Both the position numbers and the translations under genes were made by a program. Under the pieces are notes generated by a model that ran no database searches, had not been told where the DNA came from, and saw nothing but the letters and a program-made list of their open reading frames with translations. A DNA stretch of 64,000 nucleotides from Candidatus Poribacteria bacterium (GTDB taxonomy: Bacteria > Poribacteria > WGA-4E > WGA-3G). Each line of letters begins with the position of its first letter. The stretch's first letter is position 1. This document shows, one piece after another, positions 1 through 8,132 of the stretch. Location of the stretch: NCBI GenBank assembly GCA_028820635.1, contig JAPPIG010000084.1, forward strand, positions 186,001 to 250,000. Direction: 5' to 3'.

Positions 1-1272
1 TCCGATACGTCTTGGGTCTGCCACAATAAGTTTAGCACCACGAGCAATTGCCTTTTTCAACCCAGTCGCTGCAACAGGATGGCATTCCGTCATATTTGTG
101 CCGATGCAAAAAATAACATCAGGCTTCTGCATGTCAACAAGCGGATTTGACATAGCACCACGCCCAATCGTCGCTGCCAGACCGGCAACAGTCGGCGCAT
201 GTCAGGCACGGCTGCAATTGTCAATATAGTTTGTGCCAAATCCCACGCGGATGAACTTCTGCATCAGATACGCCGCTTCGCTCGGTGCACGACCAGAGGC
301 AATTCCGTAGATGCTATGCCTACCGTGTTCTGCATGTACTTTCCTAAAACCTTCAGCAGCTTTATCAAGCGCATCTTCCCATGTGGCTTCATGAAGCTCA
401 CCATCTTCCCCACGTATAAGCGGTGTTTTCAATCGGTCAGGATGTTGCACGAAGTCGTAAGCGAACTGTCCTTTGACACAAAGCGCACCTTGATTGGCAG
501 GTCCATCCATTGCGGGATGAATACCAACAATTTTCTCGTTATTCGTTAGCACGTCAACGGAACAACCGACCCCACAATACGGACAGATGGTACGAGTCTT
601 GTTAAGTGTAGCATCAGTAACTTCATCAACAGAGCGCAGTGCTTTTTTATCTGCAAGTGCGCCTGTTGGACAAGTTTGAATACACTGTCCACAAAAAGTA
701 CAGGCAGAATCTTTGAGAAGTCCATCAAATTCTGTCGTAATCTGTGTCTGAAAACCACGGTTCATCACATTAATGGCGTGATCCCCTTCTTCTTCAGCAC
801 AGACCCTTACACAACGATAACATGAAATACAAAGATCATAATCCCTGAGTATAAAAGGATTGTCGTCGGTTTTGCTCGTGCCGGATTTTGCACCTGTAAT
901 CCCTGTGTCTTCGATTTCGTACTTGTCACGAAGACTCATCAACTCACCCGAAGCATAACCGCGTAACGGATGGACATCTACTTCACGATTTTCACCAATC
1001 ACCATCTCAAGTAGCGTCTTCCGATACGCTTCTATTGTATCGGTTGAGGTGCGGACAACCATACCAGGCGCAGCTTTTGTCGTACAAGATGCAACCGGAT
1101 TACGTGCGCCTTCCAATTCAACGATGCATAAACGGCATCCACCAAACGGTTCCAGACGTGGGTCATAACAGAGTGTGGGAATATCTTTTTCGTGTCGCTG
1201 GGCCACTTCAAGCACAGTTTCACCTTCAGAAAAGGTGACTTCGACTCCATCAATTTCCATTTTCTCTGGCAT
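1..1272 (-). CDS. fdhA: Formate dehydrogenase alpha subunit, selenocysteine-containing (3' end outside window)
   Basis: Molybdenum/tungsten-bis-MGD formate dehydrogenase catalytic subunit; oxidises formate to CO2 and passes electrons through Fe-S clusters. Visible in order: N-terminal 2Fe-2S ferredoxin domain (about residues 1-80, [10 protein letters not shown]), the NuoG-like His/Cys segment (DVHPLRGY), two 4Fe-4S motifs ([11 protein letters not shown] and [11 protein letters not shown]), then the molybdopterin-domain cluster (CPYCGVGC ... GALCVKG). After NCSRA there is an in-frame TGA at 202-204, and the frame stays open to the window edge with HAPTVAGL and GRGAMSN, the residues that follow selenocysteine in FdhF-type enzymes (CARVU-HGPSVAGL in E. 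coli). I therefore read TGA as selenocysteine and not as a stop. The ATG at 1272 has AAGGA four bases upstream. The modular N terminus resembles NAD-linked soluble FdhA. The remainder of the molybdopterin domain lies beyond base 1. Confidence 0.93.
173..204 (-). promoter_or_regulatory. Bacterial SECIS hairpin with selenocysteine UGA
   Basis: On the minus strand the UGA (204-202) is followed 12 nt later by GTTGCC (189-184), loop GGTCT (183-179) and GGCAGC (178-173). The six-pair stem closes perfectly (one G-U). A GGU-containing apical loop about 18 nt after UGA matches the SelB-binding hairpin of E. coli fdhF, whose loop is also GGUCU. The pairing is seen directly; SelB recognition is inferred from the family. 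Confidence 0.88.
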
Positions 1273-1327
1273 AGTCCTTGCTCCATCTTACCAAGGATCC
1301 AAATTTAGCAACTCTGGACAGTTGGCA

Positions 1328-2371
1328 TCACTTTTCTTTTTTCTCAGTGAAATCAATCTGTGGAACTTCAAGTTCGCCTGAAAGAATTTTGGCTTTTGCT
1401 GCTTCAACAGCATCAAGCACCTTCTGAGGTATCTTACTTTTTATTTTAGGATTGTAAACAAGAGTGATTGCCTCGTCCGTTAACATGTTGAAAGTGTAGA
1501 TCTGCTTTTTAAATTTACCTTCTTTAATCGTTTTAGCGATCTTAACAAAGGCTTTTGGTGTAATCACAGCATTTGCGAGTACAGTCGTTTCCGAAATTTC
1601 ACTTTTGTCTCGATTTGCACCAAAAGTGTATACAGTTTTCCCTTCTTCCATGGCATTTTCTGCAGCTTGAAAAGCGCCAAGCCCGGCGGCATCTGCATTC
1701 GGAAACAGAAAGTCAACACCTTCATTGATAAGTGCGGTAGCGAGCTCCTTACCTTTACCGATGTCCTCCCAATTTCCAACATATACCTGACGAACCTCTA
1801 TTTTAGGATTAACGCTTTGCGCTCCAGCTTCAAAAGCGATAAAAGTACTCTTGACAGACGGAATTTCCTGACCTCCGATACAACCAAGTTTATTTCCTTG
1901 CGTCATCATACCTGCCATTATCCCTAAAAGATAAGCAGGTTGCTCAACCCGGAAGTTGGCGGGGGCGATATTGTTCGTAATAGTACCGCCCGAAGACGTA
2001 ATAAAAATCGTATTGGGAAAATCAGGTGCCACCGCTTTTGCGGGGTCCTGAAATTCATAGCCGTGTCCAAAGACGAGGTCATATCCCTTTTCCGCATAAT
2101 AGCGGAAGTGTTGCTCTTGTTCAGTGGGTGTTCGGCTTTCAACATGCTTGATTTCTGCCCCAAGTTCCTTTTTTATGGCAAGAAGTCCATCGTACGCTAA
2201 AGCGTTCCACCCCGCATCGGTAATAGATGCTGGTAAAAGCATAGCAACCTTGAATTTACTTTTCCCATGAGAATCTGCGTATATAGCAAGCGTAAGGCTA
2301 AGTGTCAAAAGGCATATCAGACACACAGCAGCAACTATACTCATCTTTTTTGACCAACAAACTTTTTTCAT
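1328..2371 (-). CDS. BMP family ABC transporter substrate-binding protein
   Basis: Predicted periplasmic binding protein of the BMP/PnrA type (nucleoside or related small-molecule uptake). 347 aa, about the usual family length. N-terminal hydrophobic signal (residues about 9-32), then the BMP fold: FKVAMLLPASITDAGWN, VFGHGYEFQDPA, FRVEQPAYLLGIMAG, and GVDFLFPNADAAGLGAF. I chose ATG 2371 over an in-frame ATG 24 bases upstream because AGGAG lies 12 nt before it. The signal peptide has no clear lipobox cysteine. No permease or ATPase lies beside it in the window, so the cognate transporter is not visible. The fdhA gene follows 55 bases downstream on the same strand, but a functional link is not evident. 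Confidence 0.88.
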   Translation of the reverse strand: MKKVCWSKKMSIVAAVCLICLLTLSLTLAIYADSHGKSKFKVAMLLPASITDAGWNALAYDGLLAIKKELGAEIKHVESRTPTEQEQHFRYYAEKGYDLVFGHGYEFQDPAKAVAPDFPNTIFITSSGGTITNNIAPANFRVEQPAYLLGIMAGMMTQGNKLGCIGGQEIPSVKSTFIAFEAGAQSVNPKIEVRQVYVGNWEDIGKGKELATALINEGVDFLFPNADAAGLGAFQAAENAMEEGKTVYTFGANRDKSEISETTVLANAVITPKAFVKIAKTIKEGKFKKQIYTFNMLTDEAITLVYNPKIKSKIPQKVLDAVEAAKAKILSGELEVPQIDFTEKKEK

Positions 2372-2407
2372 AATAAAATTTCTCCTCTGTAGCATTATGA
2401 TGTGATT

Positions 2408-2436
2408 ATTATAGCATATTTTTTAAGTGTTGTAAA
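2408..2436 (-). promoter_or_regulatory. Sigma70-type promoter of the BMP gene
   Basis: Minus strand TTTACA (2436-2431), 17-nt spacer, TATAAT (2413-2408), 37 bases before the chosen start codon. Confidence 0.75.
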
Positions 2437-2466
2437 GTTATCTGAAATTCAAAGCAGGGCAATTTA

Positions 2467-2530
2467 GTGCAGAACCATTCAGTTCTCCAATTATTTCCAC
2501 CTTTTCCCTAAAACCTCTTCCTGTAGGCGA
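2467..2530 (+). repeat. Dispersed CATTCAATTCTCC / CCTCTTCCTGTAGG repeat, copy 1
   Basis: Contains CCATTCAGTTCTCCAA, then CCCTAAAACCTCTTCCTGTAGG. The same two blocks in the same order recur at 19262 and, inverted, at 60003-60080; the first block alone recurs at 10533. At 60003 the second block runs directly into the palindromic GTAGGAGCGA unit, so this seems to be a longer version of that repeat. Confidence 0.6.
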
Positions 2531-2546
2531 CAAATCATGCAGAACA

Positions 2547-2620
2547 CCAAACGCTATGAATGCCAAAAAGCGCATTCATAGCGTTGATTTGGTATTCTGC
2601 CAAGCGCATTTGACGTTGAT
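2547..2620 (+). repeat. GAATGCC..GCATTC / GTTGATTT palindromic repeat
   Basis: GAATGCCAAAAAGCGCATTC followed by GCGTTGATTTGG, then a degenerate second unit (GCCAAGCGCATTTGACGTTGAT). Related units occur at 3209, 3249-3384, 8956, 11338, 55443 and 59786. Confidence 0.6.
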
Positions 2621-2875
2621 GCCGAACTCCAGCTCGCGACCGTATGCCCCTAACATTTCCAGCAAACTTATTGGAAATATATTGGATATCTATTGTCCAG
2701 TAAACCGCGAAAACTTCTGATCACCACACAGAAACAGGTATAATACCAGTATGAACAAACAAATGCAAAGACGACAACGCGAAACTTATCAAAATAAAAT
2801 ATGGACAGCAAGGAAAAAATCGTGTTCTTCAATGTAGAGGAGAAGAGAAAAATAAAAAATTAATTAAAAACAAGA

Positions 2876-2920
2876 AAAATGCCTATAAACCTATATTTAG
2901 ACTGGTGTTATAGGCATTTT
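2876..2920 (+). ncRNA. 45-nt hairpin with covarying partner (copy A)
   Basis: Perfect 13-bp stem AAAATGCCTATAA / TTATAGGCATTTT enclosing a 19-nt loop containing TAGACTGG. The hairpin at 11068-11112 has the same length and the same inner ATAAACC and AGACTGG, but stem bases 4, 6 and 7 are changed together with their partners. This is evidence that the structure is maintained. It could be a small RNA, a protein-binding site or the end of a mobile element; a simple terminator is less likely because there is no clean T-run. Confidence 0.5.
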
Positions 2921-2921
2921 C

Positions 2922-2947
2922 AAAATCATACCGTACGGTATGATTTT
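2922..2947. repeat. 26-bp perfect palindrome
   Basis: AAAATCATACCGT and its exact reverse complement, back to back. It is identical to 11134-11159 and lies two bases after the hairpin here. Could be an operator, a recombination site or a hairpin. Confidence 0.8.
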
Positions 2948-2952
2948 AAGTA

Positions 2953-3009
2953 GCAGCGATCTCCGAATCGCGACATATTTCTTTGTAGGAACGATCTCCG
3001 AATCGCGAC
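2953..3009 (+). repeat. REP-like CGATCTCCGAATCGCGAC repeat, two direct copies
   Basis: Two units, AGCGATCTCCGAATCGCGAC and ACGATCTCCGAATCGCGAC, spaced by CATATTTCTTTGTAGGA. The unit (GTAGGAGCGA..TCC..TCGCGAC) is a short imperfect palindrome resembling REP sequences of Pseudomonas and Xanthomonas. Confidence 0.7.
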
Positions 3010-3154
3010 AAAACGACTTGAACTGATAAAAAACCGAAATTGAACACCTCTGCCTAAGCCCCAGCGAGGCGACAGGTGTATAGAATAATACCAATTCTAA
3101 ATAATGATATAATATTATTTACAAAATCGGTTGGAAGAATGCAATATTTCCTTC

Positions 3155-3182
3155 TGTAGGAGCGACCTCCTGGTCGCGACCC
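3155..3182 (+). repeat. REP-like GTAGGAGCGACCTCC..GGTCGCGAC unit
   Basis: TGTAGGAGCGACCTCC then TGGTCGCGACC: GCGACC pairs with GGTCGC. Same family as 2953, 20704, 46635, 59853 and 60005. Confidence 0.7.
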
Positions 3183-3248
3183 ACCGAATACCATACGGGG
3201 AATCATGCAGAATGCCACACGCGCATTCTGCCAACGGCATTCATACCC

Positions 3249-3384
3249 GACAGATGCCAAAAAGGCGTGTGGCGTTGATTTGGACAGATGCCAAAAAGGC
3301 GTGTGGCGTTGATTTGGACAGATGCCAAAAAGGCGTGTGGCGTTGATTTGGACAGACACCAAAAAGGCGTGTGGCGTTGATTCA
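3249..3384 (+). repeat. 34-bp tandem repeat, four copies
   Basis: Units start at 3249, 3283, 3317 and 3351. Copies 1-3 are identical (GACAGATGCC, AAAAAGGCGT, GTGGCGTTGA, TTTG); copy 4 has GACAGACACC and diverges at its end. Units abut without spacers, so this is not a CRISPR array. Reading frames through it are artefacts of the repeat. The rest of 3385-3535 holds nothing I recognise. Confidence 0.9.
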
Positions 3385-3535
3385 CGGGACTAAAGCAGTT
3401 ACTTATATTCAGATAGGACTTATATTTTACCTATGGTTTTCGTGTAAACCTTACCTACCCACACTATAACTCCAAGTAATACACATCAACTAAAAATGCC
3501 TAAAACTAAATAATCCTGTCTATCTATAAAATTTA

Positions 3536-3565
3536 TTGACAAAAAACATTAAAATTTGGTATTAT
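3536..3565 (+). promoter_or_regulatory. Sigma70 promoter of the Nudix operon; leaderless transcript likely
   Basis: TTGACA (3536-3541), 18-nt spacer, TATTAT (3560-3565). The GTG start lies only nine bases after the -10 box, at or next to the expected transcription start, and no ribosome-binding site is present. A leaderless mRNA is inferred. Confidence 0.7.
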
Positions 3566-3574
3566 ATCTTTTAA

Positions 3575-4003
3575 GTGTATTGTTACGATTATCCGCGCCC
3601 CTCAGTGACTGTTGATATTGTGTTATTGACGGATGTCTTTCCGCATCCCAAAGTCTTGTTAATTCGACGTAAGACCCCTCCTTTTAAACACTTGTGGGCA
3701 CTACCGGGCGGTTTTCTGGAAATGGACGAAACACTTGAGGAAAGCGCACTACGCGAGTTAAACGAAGAAACGAATATATCAGACGTTGAACTGACACAAG
3801 TTGGAACTTTTGGACATCCCGACCGTGATCCACGCGGGCGTGTTATCACTATTGCTTACGTTGGAATCATAAATTCGGAACAACAGAAAGCTGTAGCAGG
3901 TTCTGATGCTGTGGAAGTTGCTTGGTTTTCAACATTAGAATTACCGCAGCTTGCATTTGACCATAGTGAAATAATCGAAAAGGCGTTGGAAGGATTAAAA
4001 TGA
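3575..4003 (+). CDS. Nudix hydrolase
   Basis: Hydrolyses a nucleoside diphosphate linked to another group; the substrate cannot be read from sequence. 142 aa, typical single-domain size. The Nudix box is complete: GGFLEMDETLEESALRELNEE with G, the RE pair and EE in register (about residues 47-70). A C-terminal VAWFSTLELPQLAFDH segment is typical of the ADP-ribose/NAD-type subgroup. Starts with GTG directly behind the promoter. Its stop overlaps the ATG of the rhamnose mutarotase gene by four bases (ATGA), so the two are translationally coupled. Confidence 0.9.
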   Translation: MYCYDYPRPSVTVDIVLLTDVFPHPKVLLIRRKTPPFKHLWALPGGFLEMDETLEESALRELNEETNISDVELTQVGTFGHPDRDPRGRVITIAYVGIINSEQQKAVAGSDAVEVAWFSTLELPQLAFDHSEIIEKALEGLK

Positions 4004-4332
4004 AACACTTCGGCTTAACCTTGAACCTAAAAAACGATCCAGCAATTATTGAACAATATAAGGCGTATCATAGAGATGCTTGGCCAGAGACATTGGCAGG
4101 TCTAAAAGCGGTTGGCATAACGAAAATGAATATCTACTTGTTAGGTCGGCGTTTATTTATGGTAATGGAGACTGTGGACACCTTTGATATAGAACGGGAT
4201 TTCCCGCGCTATCTTGAAGAACATCCGAAGTGTAGAGAATGGGATGAATTAATGCGAACTTTTCAGGAACCGATCGAAGAGGCACAACCAGGTGAATGGT
4301 GGGCACAGATGGAACTTGTATTTGAATTATAA
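4000..4332 (+). CDS. rhaM: L-rhamnose mutarotase-family protein
   Basis: 110 aa, the family's normal length. RhaM interconverts the alpha and beta anomers of L-rhamnose. Family hallmarks: KHFGLTLNLKNDP at the N terminus, the YHRDAWPE motif with its catalytic-region histidine, NIYLLGRRLFMVMET, and the tryptophan pair in EWWAQMELVFEL. No rhamnose isomerase, kinase or aldolase lies nearby, so it could act on another sugar (some members act on fucose or rhamnose-like oligosaccharide products). Overlaps the Nudix gene by four bases. Confidence 0.88.
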   Translation: MKHFGLTLNLKNDPAIIEQYKAYHRDAWPETLAGLKAVGITKMNIYLLGRRLFMVMETVDTFDIERDFPRYLEEHPKCREWDELMRTFQEPIEEAQPGEWWAQMELVFEL

Positions 4333-4398
4333 ATTGGCATAGAGCGTGAACATATAAGGTGTTGACAATCTTGTTTGTATGATTTCAAAGGTTGAAAA

Positions 4399-5328
4399 AT
4401 GACAATCAGTTACGACTTCATAGTATTCAGTGGTAGACTTTCAGAGAACAGTTGGATCCTTGGGATGAAAGCGATTCAAGGCGAAGTGCCTCTGGATATC
4501 GTCATACCGAGTTTGCATACATCATCAGATGCCGAGGATAAGGATATAATCGGAGTTTTGACAAAAGAGGGTATCTCGCGAGAAAGTTCCGATGTGATGG
4601 AACTTTACCGATATCTTCGGCAGTTAAACCCGAAATCGAATCAAGCATTTGGATACAATGAAGTTGCAATCCGCAATATCCATACCCGCCTAAATTTGCT
4701 AAAGGTTGACGAAGAGCTTCGCGTCCAAATTACTTATACCGAACGTAGAGAAAACTATACTCCCGTCGCATACAATATTAAATTGTTAGGCATCTTCCAG
4801 ATTACTGCTGCCGATACATTCGATTCTGAATCGGAAACACCTGAAATCACTGAAACAGATACGTCTGAAGAAAATATACAAGATGTTCCTGAACAAGATG
4901 AGAAAAATGTAATTCCAACAGAATTCCCTCAAACGGATCCAGAAATACCGGTTTATAAAACGACGAATACTCTGGAAAAATTAATCACTTTTACTCGAAC
5001 ACTACAAGCCGAATTAAAAGAAACAGTGGAAAATCTCGCTTTAATGACTGAAAGAGTGCAATTATTGGAAGAAGAGCGTCAACGCTACCGAGACCAAGAA
5101 AACTTACTCCAAGACATTCTTGATCGTCTCAACCAATTAGAAAATTTAAACAACCGAATCAACTCCCTTGAAGAAGACCGTCATCAGCTTGACAAGTTAC
5201 AACAAACTTTAAAAACGTACTTTAAAACTTCTAATCGGCAAACCCAAGCATTGCTTAAAGAGGTCAATGATGAAACGGACGATATCAACTCAGAAACTAA
5301 CCCTCGATCAAAAAGAAACGAATTCTGA
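4399..5328 (+). CDS. Coiled-coil protein of unknown function
   Basis: I do not recognise a family. Residues 1-130 look like a compact mixed alpha/beta domain without signal peptide. Residues 135-185 are acidic and low-complexity (SESETPEITETDTSEEN), and about 190-285 form a heptad-like coiled coil rich in Leu, Glu and Gln. A basic tail ends SKRNEF. No membrane segment, so cytoplasmic and probably oligomeric. Starts at ATG 4399 after a weak AAAGG. The following gene begins 15 bases later behind GAAAGGAGG, so it belongs to the same transcript. A scaffold role would be a guess. Confidence 0.7.
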   Translation: MTISYDFIVFSGRLSENSWILGMKAIQGEVPLDIVIPSLHTSSDAEDKDIIGVLTKEGISRESSDVMELYRYLRQLNPKSNQAFGYNEVAIRNIHTRLNLLKVDEELRVQITYTERRENYTPVAYNIKLLGIFQITAADTFDSESETPEITETDTSEENIQDVPEQDEKNVIPTEFPQTDPEIPVYKTTNTLEKLITFTRTLQAELKETVENLALMTERVQLLEEERQRYRDQENLLQDILDRLNQLENLNNRINSLEEDRHQLDKLQQTLKTYFKTSNRQTQALLKEVNDETDDINSETNPRSKRNEF

Positions 5329-5343
5329 AAGGAGGACCGTTTC

Positions 5344-6144
5344 ATGATGAAAATTGGCACGATGTCTTTGAATGTCAAAGGCACCACAGCAACCGATTTT
5401 GCCCAGATCGTATATGATCTCGGCTTTGATGTAATTGAACTCCATTCCAGTGCTTTTGAATCTACTGATGCAACTTATCTACGGGACCTGAAGATGAACC
5501 TCATGCGAAAAGGATTGCCATTAGGTTATATCGGAGTCAGCAATAATTTCGGTAAACCTGTTGCTGAACATCCCGAACAGATTGCGCTTATTAAGCAATG
5601 GATTGACGTTGCAGCCTTTATGAGTTGTCCGATTGTTCGGGTTTTCGCTGCCTACGTACCTGCAGATTGCGATGATGAAGAGACATTGTGGCCTCCTATG
5701 ATTGAAGGCTTTAAGGAGGTAGCAGAATACGGATACGAATCGGGGATTCTCGTTGGTCTTCAAAATCATAATCACAACAACGTTACACGCACTGGGGATG
5801 CCGTTTTACGTGCTTTAAATGAAACTGACCACCCATATTTCACACACATTTTGGATACGGGACAGTATGCAGGTTCTCCTGGTGCAAGTGGACATCGCGG
5901 TTCCCCTCATCCAGATTACGACTGCTATGCCAGTATTGAACAAACTGCACCTTATGCTGTTTACGTCCGCACAAAGTTTTATGAGATTGATAGCGGTGTA
6001 GAGGAATGGCTGGACTACCCGCGAGTTTTGGATATTTTGCGAGGTGTTGGGTATAACGGTTGTCTTTCTGTTGTCTATGAAGGCCAATCTGATCCGATTG
6101 AATCGATGCGTAAGGCAAGAAGTTATTTGGAATCTATATTGTAG
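5344..6144 (+). CDS. Sugar phosphate isomerase/epimerase (xylose isomerase-like TIM barrel)
   Basis: 266 aa AP endonuclease 2/xylose isomerase-like barrel. Members isomerise or epimerise sugars, inositols or keto-acids using a divalent metal. Visible: N-terminal MKIGTMSLNVKG, FDVIELHSSAF (first-strand glutamate), LVGLQNHNHNN (strand 5 metal-site His/Asn), THILDTGQY (Asp), and the C-terminal YNGCLSVVYEGQSDP glutamate. No signal peptide. Strong GAAAGGAGG nine bases before the ATG. The dehydrogenase gene starts eight bases after its stop, pointing to one pathway of sugar or polyol catabolism; the exact substrate is unknown. Confidence 0.85.
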   Translation: MMKIGTMSLNVKGTTATDFAQIVYDLGFDVIELHSSAFESTDATYLRDLKMNLMRKGLPLGYIGVSNNFGKPVAEHPEQIALIKQWIDVAAFMSCPIVRVFAAYVPADCDDEETLWPPMIEGFKEVAEYGYESGILVGLQNHNHNNVTRTGDAVLRALNETDHPYFTHILDTGQYAGSPGASGHRGSPHPDYDCYASIEQTAPYAVYVRTKFYEIDSGVEEWLDYPRVLDILRGVGYNGCLSVVYEGQSDPIESMRKARSYLESIL

Positions 6145-6152
6145 AGGGTAAG

Positions 6153-7256
6153 ATGAAAACACGTGCCGCTGTCATGTATGAACACAATCAACCTGTGGTT
6201 GTTGAGGAGCTGGAGTTAGAAGAACCGAAAGCGAACGAAGTTCTTGTCCGTACTGCTGCAAGTGGTGTGTGTCACTCCGACCTATCTGTCGTCACGGGTG
6301 CTATCTATTACGATGCGGCTGTTGTGCTTGGACATGAGGGTGCGGGTGTAATTGAACATGTTGGAAGCAATGTAACAGATTTTCAGGTGGGAGACCATGT
6401 AATCCTCTCATTTGTCACCTATTGCGGTGATTGTTACATGTGTCAGATGGAAAAAGTGTGTCTGTGTGAAAGTTACAATGTGGCGCGTGGTTTTCAATTA
6501 GATGGGACTTACCGCCTCTATAACAAATCAGGTGATGGAATCCTACAAATGGCACGGATCGCAACGATGTCGGAATACATGGTTGTGCCGCAACAGAACC
6601 TCGTCAAAATTGACCATGATTACGCGTTAGAGAAAGCAGCACTTGTAGGGTGCGGTGTGACAACAGGCGTTGGTGCTGTCTTGAATACTGCAAAAGTTGA
6701 ACCCGGTAGTTCCGTAGCGGTTATCGGCACAGGGGGAGTCGGTTTAAATGCTATTCAAGGTGCTGCGCTCGCACAAGCAGAGAAGATTATCGCTGTTGAT
6801 ATTGCAGAGAAAAAACTTGACTTTGCCAAAAGTTTTGGCGCAACGGATGTTGTCAATGCTGCTGAGATTGATCCGGTTGAAGGAGTTCGTGAGTTGACAG
6901 ATGGTCGCGGTGTAGATTATGCGTTTGAAGTAATTGGGAATCCAGAGACTATCGCTCAAGCATATCGTATGGTGCGTGCCGCTGGTACTGCTGTTATTGT
7001 CGGAATAGTACACCATCAAAAGGAATTCAGTATACCTGCACAACACTTTGTCACTTCTGAAAAACAGATCATTGGATCTTTCTACGGTTCGTGTCAACCG
7101 CGAGTGGATATGCCGAAACTTCTCAGTCTTTATACGGAAGGGAAGTTGAAGTTAGATGAACTGATTACTCGCCATTATTCTCTTGATCAGATTAACGAGG
7201 CATTTGCCGATATGGAAGCAGGTGAAAACGCCCGTGGTGTAATCCTCTTTAATTGA
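6153..7256 (+). CDS. Zinc-dependent alcohol dehydrogenase
   Basis: 367 aa medium-chain dehydrogenase. Catalytic zinc ligands are in GVCHSD and GHEG; the structural-zinc lobe has CGDCYMCQMEKVC. The Rossmann motif GTGGVGLNAIQGAALA and following acidic residue (IAVDIAEKK) indicate NAD preference. Overall pattern (LVGCGVTTGVGAVLNTAKVEPGSSVAVIG) is that of class III-type enzymes (formaldehyde/glutathione- or mycothiol-adduct dehydrogenases), though alcohol or polyol substrates fit the neighbouring sugar isomerase. ATG 6153 is preceded by AGAGGGTAAG. Confidence 0.92.
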   Translation: MKTRAAVMYEHNQPVVVEELELEEPKANEVLVRTAASGVCHSDLSVVTGAIYYDAAVVLGHEGAGVIEHVGSNVTDFQVGDHVILSFVTYCGDCYMCQMEKVCLCESYNVARGFQLDGTYRLYNKSGDGILQMARIATMSEYMVVPQQNLVKIDHDYALEKAALVGCGVTTGVGAVLNTAKVEPGSSVAVIGTGGVGLNAIQGAALAQAEKIIAVDIAEKKLDFAKSFGATDVVNAAEIDPVEGVRELTDGRGVDYAFEVIGNPETIAQAYRMVRAAGTAVIVGIVHHQKEFSIPAQHFVTSEKQIIGSFYGSCQPRVDMPKLLSLYTEGKLKLDELITRHYSLDQINEAFADMEAGENARGVILFN

Positions 7257-7288
7257 CATCCTTCCTTTTATCACAATGAATACGCAAA

Positions 7289-8065
7289 ATGAAATCCATA
7301 CACACCTCTGTCCGTGAACAGTTTAGCCAACATGCTGACTATTATGCACAAAGCAGCGCGCATGCTAAAGGCGATACCCTTGAGGTTATCCTTGACTTTG
7401 CCGATCCGAAAGGAACAGAAAAGACGTTGGATATTGCGACAGGTACAGGATTTACAGCGTTTGCACTTGCACCTAAGGTAGCACATGTAATCGCCACGGA
7501 TCTCACGCCTGAGATGGCTGTAAAAGCGTCCGAGTTAGCACAGGAACAAGCAATAGAGAACGTCACGTTTTCCGTTGCTGCTGCAGAGTCTTTACCGTTT
7601 GCTACTGCCTCGTTAGATTTAGTAACCTGCCGACTTGCTCCTCACCACTTCCAAGATGTTCCCAAATTCTTGAGCGAGGTTCACCGGGTTTTACGAACAG
7701 ACGGGCTTTTTTGTCTCGTAGATTCCGTTTCTCCCGAATTAGAAAAATTAAGAGCATGGCAAAATCGCGTTGAAAAGTTACGCGATGATTCTCATGTATA
7801 TGGATATCCGCCATCTCAGTGGGATGCGATGATTTCGGATGCCGGTTTTGATATTGAGAAAACAGCACACACGCGAAATGCGCTTATGTCGTTTTTGTGG
7901 TGGGTGCGTCCACAGAAAAATCCGCCGGAAGTAGTACGCGAAATCCGTGAAGCTTTTGCCCAACTTTCACCTGATGATGCAAAAGAGCATTATACAGTTG
8001 AACCCGCAGGCGATGATTTCTATTTTTCGTGGCCGATGTATGCAGTTAAAGCGCGGCGAGGGTAA
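7289..8065 (+). CDS. Class I SAM-dependent methyltransferase
   Basis: 258 aa Methyltransf_11/UbiE-like protein. SAM-binding motif I LDIATGTGFTAFALA (about residues 50-64), motif II acidic residue in VIATDLTPEM, post-motif LVTCRLAPHHFQD and VLRTDGLFCLVDS. The SAM fold is complete, but the methyl acceptor is not predictable; C-terminal FYFSWPMYAVKARRG is typical of small-molecule methyltransferases. Follows the dehydrogenase by 32 bases, last gene of the operon. A convergent gene lies 67 bases downstream; I see no clear terminator between them. Confidence 0.88.
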   Translation: MKSIHTSVREQFSQHADYYAQSSAHAKGDTLEVILDFADPKGTEKTLDIATGTGFTAFALAPKVAHVIATDLTPEMAVKASELAQEQAIENVTFSVAAAESLPFATASLDLVTCRLAPHHFQDVPKFLSEVHRVLRTDGLFCLVDSVSPELEKLRAWQNRVEKLRDDSHVYGYPPSQWDAMISDAGFDIEKTAHTRNALMSFLWWVRPQKNPPEVVREIREAFAQLSPDDAKEHYTVEPAGDDFYFSWPMYAVKARRG

Positions 8066-8132
8066 AATCTCTTAGATGCGGTAGACAATATGTTTAGACA
8101 CATTTTAAGAAGTAGTGACAAAGTTCTCTAAT

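Larger units (their letters stand above)
2655..2947 (+). other. Structured intergenic cassette, copy A
   Basis: Begins with TTTCCAGCAAACTTATTG and ATATATTGGATATCTATTGT, continues through AGGTATAATACCAGTATGAA (a possible -10 and a 28-codon ORF starting at 2752), and ends in a 45-nt hairpin and a 26-bp palindrome. The same blocks in the same order form cassette B at 10811-11159. The middle sequences differ strongly between copies. No protein homology is recognisable in the short ORFs. Confidence 0.6.

Noticed and set aside
199-549. 116-codon ORF antisense to fdhA
   Set aside because: Shadow of a well-supported selenoprotein gene on the other strand.
3249-3384. CRISPR array
   Set aside because: Units abut with no spacers and the repeat is related to dispersed intergenic repeats; no cas genes.
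3054-3385. ORFs over the tandem array (up to 102 codons)
   Set aside because: Repetitive residues reflect the 34-bp unit only.
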